Assembly: GCF_022698165.1 (NCBI RefSeq)
Contig: NZ_JALDAY010000004.1
Location: 62,001-126,000 of the forward strand
Reading direction: 5' to 3'
Length of the DNA stretch: 64,000 bases
Source of the DNA: Streptomyces cylindrosporus
GTDB lineage: Bacteria > Actinomycetota > Actinomycetes > Streptomycetales > Streptomycetaceae
Made by a program: the position numbers and the translations under genes. This document shows, one piece after another, positions 58,675 through 64,000 of the stretch (position 1 is the stretch's first letter; each line of letters begins with the position of its first letter). The notes under the pieces were generated by a model. It made no database searches, was not told the DNA's origin, and worked only from the letters and a program-made list of their open reading frames with translations.

Positions 58675-58827
58675 TCAGCCGCACTGACACGGATTGCCCG
58701 ACTGGCACCCGCAGCCGCAGCCCGAGCCGCAGCCGCACGCGCCGAAGAGCGGGAGGCTCTTGATCTCGGCGGGCTGGTCCGTCTCGCGCTCCTGCGTCGG
58801 GTCGGGCGTGGTGGGGGCTTCGGCCAT
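58675..58827 (-). CDS. 50-aa Cys-rich (metallothionein-like) protein
   Basis: A 50-residue protein MAEAPTTPDPTQERETDQPA then EIKSLPLFGACGCGSGCGCG and CQSGNPCQCG. Seven cysteines in 20 residues, all in C-x-C or C-x3-C spacing, suggest a metal thiolate cluster. AGGAGG sits four bases before ATG 58827, so expression is well supported. It lies just downstream of phoU on the same strand, with 113 bases between, and is the last gene before the terminator. A metal link (Zn, Cu or Ni) is inferred from composition. Confidence 0.78.
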   Translation of the reverse strand: MAEAPTTPDPTQERETDQPAEIKSLPLFGACGCGSGCGCGCQSGNPCQCG

Positions 58828-58940
58828 GGGTCCTCCTGGAGGCTGGTGCCTTTCGAGGTGGTGCCTTCGCCCATTGCATGCCCGCCCGGCTGGGCGCATC
58901 AACGGCGCACAGAGGCGATTGAGCGCCCCCGCTGAAGGCC

Positions 58941-59642
58941 TTACGCCCCCTCGGCGCCCGTCGTCGGCGCGATCTCCGGCTGGACGTCGGGCTGCAGGTC
59001 GTCCGCGTGCTCACCCGTCACCAGGAACACCACGCGCTTGGCGACCGCCACCGCGTGGTCGGCGAACCGCTCGTAGTAACGGCCGAGCAGCGTGACGTCC
59101 ACCGCCGTCTCGATGCCGTGCTTCCAGCGGTCGTCGATGAGGTGCTGGAACAGGGTGCGGTGCAGCAGGTCCATCTCGTCGTCGTCCTGCTCCAGCTGGA
59201 GCGCGAGGTCGACGTCCTTGGTGATGATGCACTCCGCGGCCTTCGCCATCAGGCGCTGCGCGAGCTGGCCCATCTCCAGGATGGTGGCGTGCAGGTCGCG
59301 GGGGACCGCCGTGCCCGGGAAGCGCAGCCGCGCCAGCTTCGCCACGTGCTGGGCGAGGTCGCCGGAGCGCTCCAGGTCGGCGGACATCCGCAGCGAGGTG
59401 ACGACGATACGGAGGTCGGTCGCCACCGGCTGCTGGCGCGCCAGCAGCGCTATGGCGCGGGCCTCCAGGTCGTGGTGGAGCTCGTCGATCTTCTGGTCGG
59501 CCTCGATGACGTTCTCGGCCAGCTTCAGGTCGGCGTCGAGGATGGCCGTCGTGGCGCGCCCGATCGCCGACCCGACCAGCCGGGCCATCTCCACCAGGCT
59601 GTCGCCGATCGAGTCAAGTTCCTCGTGGTACGCGTCCCGCAT
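58941..59642 (-). CDS. phoU: Phosphate-signalling regulator PhoU
   Basis: A 233-residue all-helical PhoU protein with the two metal-binding E/DxxxD regions (EADQKIDELHHDLEARAIAL; ERFADHAVAVAKRV). It opens MRDAYHEELDSIGDSLVEMA. In bacteria PhoU restrains PhoR signalling when phosphate is sufficient. ATG 59642 follows GAGGGAA. It is divergent from phoR across the PHO box at 59751-59794. Confidence 0.96.
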   Translation of the reverse strand: MRDAYHEELDSIGDSLVEMARLVGSAIGRATTAILDADLKLAENVIEADQKIDELHHDLEARAIALLARQQPVATDLRIVVTSLRMSADLERSGDLAQHVAKLARLRFPGTAVPRDLHATILEMGQLAQRLMAKAAECIITKDVDLALQLEQDDDEMDLLHRTLFQHLIDDRWKHGIETAVDVTLLGRYYERFADHAVAVAKRVVFLVTGEHADDLQPDVQPEIAPTTGAEGA

Positions 59643-59750
59643 CTTCGGTTCCCTCTCGTACGTGTTCATCGGGGGCTGCCGGGGCCGGTGCCCGCCGTGA
59701 AAACAGGCGCTTCGCACCCCACGCTCCCACGATCCGGCCGGAACGCGTCG

Positions 59751-59794
59751 GTTTCCGTCACCCCAAATGAACCATCACTGGCTCCTAGGTGAAC
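59751..59794 (-). promoter_or_regulatory. PHO box: four 11-bp direct repeat units
   Basis: On the minus strand four 11-bp units: GTTCACCTAGG, AGCCAGTGATG, GTTCATTTGGG, GTGACGGAAAC. Units one and three match the GTTCACC-type consensus of PhoP direct repeats and are exactly 22 bp apart. The block lies between phoU and phoR, so PhoP can control both. Confidence 0.85.
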
Positions 59795-59855
59795 TCTGGG
59801 CGACGAGTGTTCGAGCTCGCACCTCGACGGCTGTGGGGATGTCGTACCCCCTGCT

Positions 59856-59861
59856 TAACCT
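59856..59861 (+). promoter_or_regulatory. -10 box of the leaderless phoR transcript
   Basis: TAACCT ends six bases before ATG 59868 and there is no ribosome site, so transcription probably starts at the ATG, as I recall for the S. coelicolor phoRP operon. Confidence 0.65.
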
Positions 59862-59867
59862 GTTTGC

Positions 59868-61133
59868 ATGGACGTGAACGCGGCGGTCGCCGCAGCGGCA
59901 GCGATCGCCGGGGTGCTCACCGGTGTCATCGCCATGCTGGCGTTCCGCTGGAGCGAGCGGGAGCAGAAGCGCCCGACCCGCACCTCTCTGCACACGGACC
60001 CGGTGCTTCCGCCGGGCGTGGACACCGTTCTGTCCGTGCTCCGGTCCTCGGCCGTCGTCCTCGACGAGGCCGACGCGGTCGTCAAGGCCAGCTCCGCGGC
60101 GTACGCCCTGGGCCTGGTCCGGGGCGGCCGCCTCTCGGTCGAGCCGATGCTGCAGATGGCCCGGGACACCCGGCGGGACGGAGAGATACGCCAGGTCGAG
60201 CTGGATCTGCCCAGGCGCGGGACCGGGCGGGGCGAGGCCCTCGCCGTGTCCGCGCGCGTGGCGCCGCTCGGCTCCCGGCTGGTGCTGCTCCTGGTGGAGG
60301 ACCTGACGGAGGCCAGGCGGATCGAGGCGGTGCGGCGCGACTTCGTCGCGAACGTCAGCCATGAGCTGAAGACCCCCGTCGGCGCGCTCTCCCTGCTCTC
60401 CGAGGCCGTCATGGACGCCTCCGACGACCCGGAGGCCGTCGAGCGCTTCGCCGGGCGCATGCAGATAGAGGCGACCCGGCTCACCAATCTGGTGCAGGAG
60501 CTCATCGACCTCTCCCGGGTGCAGAACGACGACCCGCTGGAGGACGCCGAGCCGGTCCGGGTGGACGAGCTGGTCGCCGAGGCCATCGACCGCTGCCGTC
60601 ACCAGGCCGGCACCAAGCAGATCACCATGGCCGCCGGCGGCACCGCCGACCTGCACGTCTGGGGGAACCGCGGCCAGCTGGCCGCCGCCCTCGGCAACCT
60701 GGTCGAGAACGCCGTCAACTACTCGCCGGCCCGCACTCGGGTCGGCATAGCCGCCCGCCGGGTGACCGCGCCCGGCGGAGACCTGATCGAGGTCGCCGTG
60801 ACCGACCAGGGCATCGGCATCTCCGAGAAGGACAAGGAGCGCGTCTTCGAGCGCTTCTACCGCGTGGACCCCGCCCGCTCCCGTGCCACCGGTGGTACGG
60901 GCCTGGGGCTCGCGATCGTCAAGCACGTGGCCGCCTCGCACGGCGGGGAGGTCACGGTGTGGAGCGCGGAAGGCCAGGGCTCCACGTTCACCCTGAGGCT
61001 GCCGGAGGCGGGTGCGGCCCGCGACCGCGCCCAGCAGCACCCCGACCTCGACGACCTCGACGACGAGGCCGGCGAACCCACCCCCGATTCATCCCCGTAC
61101 GAACCGCTTCCCGCCCCGGAGGTCCTTCCGTGA
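59868..61133 (+). CDS. phoR: Phosphate sensor histidine kinase PhoR
   Basis: A 421-residue kinase. One N-terminal helix (AAVAAAAAIAGVLTGVIAML) is followed by a PAS-like segment, the dimerisation domain with NVSHELKTPVGALSLLSEAV (phospho-His about 165), and an ATPase domain with N box NLVENAVNYS, G1 DQGIGIS and G2 GGTGLGLAIV. The acidic C-terminal tail (residues 380-421) is disordered. The stop overlaps the GTG of phoP. PhoR phosphorylates PhoP in phosphate limitation. Confidence 0.97.
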   Translation: MDVNAAVAAAAAIAGVLTGVIAMLAFRWSEREQKRPTRTSLHTDPVLPPGVDTVLSVLRSSAVVLDEADAVVKASSAAYALGLVRGGRLSVEPMLQMARDTRRDGEIRQVELDLPRRGTGRGEALAVSARVAPLGSRLVLLLVEDLTEARRIEAVRRDFVANVSHELKTPVGALSLLSEAVMDASDDPEAVERFAGRMQIEATRLTNLVQELIDLSRVQNDDPLEDAEPVRVDELVAEAIDRCRHQAGTKQITMAAGGTADLHVWGNRGQLAAALGNLVENAVNYSPARTRVGIAARRVTAPGGDLIEVAVTDQGIGISEKDKERVFERFYRVDPARSRATGGTGLGLAIVKHVAASHGGEVTVWSAEGQGSTFTLRLPEAGAARDRAQQHPDLDDLDDEAGEPTPDSSPYEPLPAPEVLP

Positions 61134-61810
61134 CCCGAGTGCTCGTCGTCGAGGACGAGGAGTCCTTCTCCGACGCCCTGTCCTACATGCTCCGCAAGGA
61201 GGGCTTCGAGGTCGCCGTGGCGACCACGGGCCCCGACGGACTCGACGAGTTCGAGCGCAACGGCGCCGACCTCGTCCTCCTCGACCTGATGCTGCCGGGC
61301 CTGCCCGGCACGGAGGTCTGCCGCCAGCTGCGCGGCCGTTCCAACGTCCCGGTCATCATGGTGACCGCCAAGGACAGCGAGATCGACAAGGTCGTCGGCC
61401 TGGAAATAGGAGCCGATGACTACGTCACCAAGCCCTTCTCGTCCCGTGAGCTGGTCGCCCGTATCCGGGCCGTCCTGCGCCGCCGCGGCGAGCCCGAGGA
61501 GGTCACCCCGGCCGCCCTGGAGGCCGGCCCGGTCCGGATGGACGTGGACCGCCATGTGGTCACGGTCTCCGGCTCCAAGGTCGACCTGCCCCTCAAGGAG
61601 TTCGACCTGCTCGAGATGCTGCTGCGCAACGCGGGCCGGGTACTGACCCGTATGCAGCTCATCGACCGGGTCTGGGGCGCCGACTACGTGGGCGACACCA
61701 AGACCCTCGACGTCCACGTCAAGCGCCTGCGCGCCAAGATCGAGCCGGACCCGGGCGCGCCGCGGTACCTGGTGACGGTGCGCGGCCTGGGGTACAAGTT
61801 CGAGCCGTAG
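61130..61810 (+). CDS. phoP: Phosphate response regulator PhoP
   Basis: A 226-residue OmpR-type regulator. The receiver domain has the acidic pocket VEDEESF, the phosphoacceptor Asp52 (LVLLDLMLPG), Thr and Lys (VTAKD, VTKPF). The C-terminal winged helix contains VLTRMQLIDRVWGADYVGDT and VDVHVKRLRAKIE-type sequence. GTG 61130 overlaps the phoR stop by four bases. PhoP controls the phosphate regulon and represses antibiotic production in Streptomyces. A perfect terminator follows. Confidence 0.97.
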   Translation: MTRVLVVEDEESFSDALSYMLRKEGFEVAVATTGPDGLDEFERNGADLVLLDLMLPGLPGTEVCRQLRGRSNVPVIMVTAKDSEIDKVVGLEIGADDYVTKPFSSRELVARIRAVLRRRGEPEEVTPAALEAGPVRMDVDRHVVTVSGSKVDLPLKEFDLLEMLLRNAGRVLTRMQLIDRVWGADYVGDTKTLDVHVKRLRAKIEPDPGAPRYLVTVRGLGYKFEP

Positions 61811-61830
61811 ACCGAACAGCCCGTAGCTGT

Positions 61831-61871
61831 GCCGAAGGGCGGGACCTCGTCGTGAGGTCCCGCCCTTCGGC
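61831..61871. terminator. Terminator of phoRP
   Basis: GCCGAAGGGCGGGACCTC and its exact complement form an 18-bp stem with a five-base loop, 20 bases after the phoP stop and before the convergent lipoprotein gene. Confidence 0.92.
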
Positions 61872-61876
61872 GTGTG

Positions 61877-62527
61877 TCACTGGTTCGTCGTCGCGCTCTC
61901 GGAGGCCGAGCTGGTGGGCGTGGCCGAGGTGGACGCCGAGTTGCTCGGGTTCGGGGAGCCCGTAGCGCCGCTCTTGCCCGGCTTCGGGGTGGTGGAGGGG
62001 GTGGCCGTCGGGATCTCGCTCGGGCCCCACTTCTCGAAGTAGCTGTCGGCCGGCACCACGAAGGCGCGCAGGCTCACGTCACCGGTCTTGCTGAAGGTGA
62101 AGGTGACCTGGCGGACGCTGCCGTCCTGGACCGCCTCCCGACCGTTGGGCAGCACCGCGCTGGCGTTGCCCTTGCCGCCGATCACCACGGAACCGTGCGC
62201 CGGGACGACCAGCTTGCCGTTGCCCTTGGCCGGCTTGACCTCGGCGGTCTCGCTGACGTTGGGGAGGGTGATGGAGTCGACGGTCTGCGCGGTGGCGCCG
62301 TTGTTGAAGAGGGTCGCCGAGATCACGGCCGGACCGGTCGCCTCACGGTCGGGCTGGGTGATGATCAGGGCGTTCTGCACCTTGATGTCGCCGACCGTGA
62401 CGGCCGCGTTGTCGGGCTTGACCTGCAGCGTCTGAGCGTCGCTGCCGGCGGCGCACGCGGCGAGCGAGGCGATCGAGAACGCGATGGCGGCGGCGGCGAG
62501 TGCGCCGCGTCGAAGGCTGCTGCTCAC
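61877..62527 (-). CDS. Secreted lipoprotein with DUF461-like beta domain
   Basis: A 216-residue lipoprotein. The signal peptide contains AAAAIAFSIASLAACAAG, where LAAC is the lipobox, cleaved before Cys25. The mature domain is beta-rich (VGDIKVQNALIITQPDREAT, VSATLFNNG-type strands), similar to the DUF461/PCuAC-like copper-chaperone fold, though the Met/His ligands are not obvious. The C-terminus is a Ser/Thr/Pro-rich disordered tail. GTG 62527 follows AAGGAG. Convergent with phoP. Confidence 0.82.
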   Translation of the reverse strand: MSSSLRRGALAAAAIAFSIASLAACAAGSDAQTLQVKPDNAAVTVGDIKVQNALIITQPDREATGPAVISATLFNNGATAQTVDSITLPNVSETAEVKPAKGNGKLVVPAHGSVVIGGKGNASAVLPNGREAVQDGSVRQVTFTFSKTGDVSLRAFVVPADSYFEKWGPSEIPTATPSTTPKPGKSGATGSPNPSNSASTSATPTSSASESATTNQ

Positions 62528-62700
62528 GGCGGCGGCAACTCCTTGACTCGAGCGTGGCGACTCATAAAGCCGCCCTAAGTGTCTGTCAGCGGCCTTAGGT
62601 TACCGAGCCGTTCCCGCGGCACCGCACCCGACCCTCCCCCGTGGCCCCGGCTTCCCTCAGCAGGGGGGTGGACCGGGCACCCGTCTGGCATTCGCCTCCG

Positions 62701-62729
62701 GCCATGCGGGCGCTCCACGCCCGCATGGC
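62701..62729. repeat. 12-bp perfect hairpin upstream of tnpB
   Basis: GCCATGCGGGCG-CTCCA-CGCCCGCATGGC: perfect stem, five-base loop. The 358 bases from 62528 to 62885 hold no gene. The hairpin may be the subterminal stem of the IS200/IS605-type element containing tnpB, or only a terminator. Confidence 0.5.
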
Positions 62730-62885
62730 TGCCGCGGAGCCAGGAAATGCGAACAAGTGTGCCGGTGATCACTGGTTGGGGTGGTGGTCGCGTGATCGGG
62801 GTACGGGTGTGCGGCTGTCGCACGTACGGTCCCGTCGCGAGGTGTCGGCAGGCTGCGGATTTTCGGTCCGGGGGGCGTGGAAGAG

Positions 62886-64000
62886 GTGAGGGTGTGGCGC
62901 GGGGGGGGCGACGGAGGATGCCGGGCATGCCCGGTGGACGTTCCGGCTGCGGGTGTCGTCGACCGCACGCGCCGCGCTGATGGCGGAGTGGGACCGGTGC
63001 CGGTGGGTGTGGAACGAGAGTGTGGCCAAGTCCCGGCAGGTCCACGCGCAGAACAGGACCCGGCCTGACGGCGCTGACAAGCAGACGTGCGGTCCGGCAC
63101 AGCTGGACCGGATGCTGACCGAGGCCCGCGCCCGCACCCCGTGGCTGCGGGCGGGCAGCTCGGTGCCGCAGCAGCAGGTCATCCGGGACTTCGGCAAATC
63201 CCGGGCGAAGGCGCTCAAGGACATCAAGGAACGTCTGCCGCAGCGGCAGCGGGCCGGGATGCCGGGCTGGAAGACCAAGCGCGAGGCGCTGGCGAGCCTG
63301 AACTACACGAAGCGCGGGTTCCGTCTGCAAGACGGCCGTCTGCACCTGGCCGGGGGCATCGTCGTGACGCCGGTGTGGTCCCGTGAGTTGCCTGCCGAGC
63401 CCTCCTCGGTGCGCGTGTATCAGGACGGCTTGGGGCGCTGGAATGCGAGTTTCGTGGTCCCGGCCGGGGTACAGCCGCTGCCTGAGACCGGCCGGGTGAT
63501 CGGTGTGGACTGGGGCGTGAAGGAGATCGCTACCACCACGTCCGACGCCCACGACCTGCCGCATCCGCAGCACGGGAAGAAGGCCCAGGCCCGGCTGGGT
63601 CGGTACGACCGGATGATGGCCCGCCGCAAGCCGAAGAAGGGCCAGGCCGCTTCGAACGGCTACCGCCAGGCGAAGCAGGGCCGGGCGAAGATCTACGCGA
63701 AGATTGCCCGGCAGTGCCAGGACACGGCCCGCAAGTGGGCCAAGAAAGTGGTCCGCGACCACGATGCGCTGGCGGTGGAGGACTTCGATCCTCGGTTCCT
63801 CGCCAAGTCGTCGATGGCCCGCAAGGCCGCCGACGCGGCCATCGGCGCCACCAAGCAGGCGCTGCTGGAGATGGCCCGCAAACACGGCCGGATCGCACAC
63901 CTGGTGCACCCGGCCCACACCACCATGGACTGCGCACGGTGCGGAGCGAGAACCAAGCACGCCCTGCCGCTGTCGACACGCACCTATACGTGCACCGCGT
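62886..64000 (+). CDS. tnpB: TnpB-type RNA-guided nuclease/transposase accessory gene, partial, possibly frameshifted
   Basis: A RuvC-type TnpB (OrfB of IS605). The catalytic Asp is in GVDWGVKEIATTTSD and the Glu in ALAVEDFDPRF. The zinc-ribbon pair starts TMDCARCGAR, so the window cuts just before the last catalytic Asp. The N-terminal FRLRVSSTARAALMAEWDRC and WVWNESVAKSRQVHAQN fit. The natural start is GTG 62886 (VRVWRGGATEDAGHARWT), but a run of eight G at 62901-62908 shifts frame; seven would read through. If real, translation could begin at GTG 62953. No tnpA is visible. Confidence 0.85.

Noticed and set aside
63061..63400. 99-aa plus-strand frame (63087-63386) within tnpB
   Set aside because: Shadow of the tnpB reading frame, which has the RuvC motifs.
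1..64000. CRISPR array, tRNA or rRNA genes
   Set aside because: No regularly spaced repeats with unique spacers and no cloverleaf or rRNA-like segment was seen by eye. The only short tandem arrays are the Nudix repeat and the iteron-like cluster, neither CRISPR-like.

Overview
This window is chromosomal DNA of a Streptomyces-type actinomycete. G+C is very high with strong third-position bias, many starts are GTG or TTG, many starts look leaderless (a -10 box about 6-7 nt before the start codon), and the gene order is one I know from the S. coelicolor core chromosome around SCO4160-SCO4232. Landmarks are the thiosulfate sulfurtransferase pair, a conservon, nur, rsiG, the devE/devA/devB cluster, mshA, gpmA and phoU/phoRP. 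I saw no rRNA, tRNA or CRISPR array.

Layout. 0-0.7 kb: 5' part of a large TnpB-related protein, minus strand. 0.9-5 kb: MoaD-like protein, membrane protein, LmeA-type lipid-binding protein, then a cysteine-rich leader peptide that probably attenuates the sulfurtransferase/SseC operon. 5-10.4 kb: Tat-exported metallo-beta-lactamase-fold enzyme and a four-gene conservon (cvnABCD). 10.4-20.9 kb: DsrE protein, an overlapping operon of three single-pass envelope proteins, nitrobindin, nur, YgfZ, dtd, rsiG and an Eis-type acetyltransferase. 21-28 kb: three successive divergent modules, each a tiny membrane protein plus a DevA-type GntR regulator. The second continues into the HAD phosphatase devB; the third is followed by a fused tandem phosphotransferase. 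28-38.7 kb: accessory metabolism and stress genes, including a frameshifted quinone oxidoreductase behind a SoxR-like box, a HelD-like RNA polymerase helicase, a nitroreductase-hemerythrin fusion and two TetR systems. 38.8-40.7 kb: regulator-HbhA-DUF2516 block as in mycobacteria. 40.8-50.3 kb: SpoIIE phosphatase, NlpC/P60 hydrolase, methyltransferases, mshA (mycothiol) and a secreted beta-helix protein. 50.6 kb: a cysteine-free double-glycine leader peptide gene. 52.4-55.5 kb: gpmA, whose 3' end is the attachment site of a 2.4 kb element without integrase. 55.6-62.5 kb: acetyltransferase, protealysin-like protease, nickel-binding-type DUF4242 protein, a 50-aa Cys-rich protein, phoU, the PHO box, phoRP and a lipoprotein. 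62.9 kb to the end: a tnpB, cut by the window edge.

The strongest candidates for undescribed biology are the 2.4 kb element in gpmA (perfect att repeat, matching arm-type repeats at both ends, iteron-like array, 26-bp perfect hairpin, YozE-like protein and a HEPN/Abi-like protein, no integrase), the triplicated GntR/mini-membrane-protein modules with a shared operator, and the orphan double-glycine peptide.

Two genes (the oxidoreductase at 28.2 kb and tnpB at 62.9 kb) are broken by a one-base change in a G/C homopolymer, which may be real or a sequencing error. All assignments rest on reading translations and motifs by eye; no database search was run.
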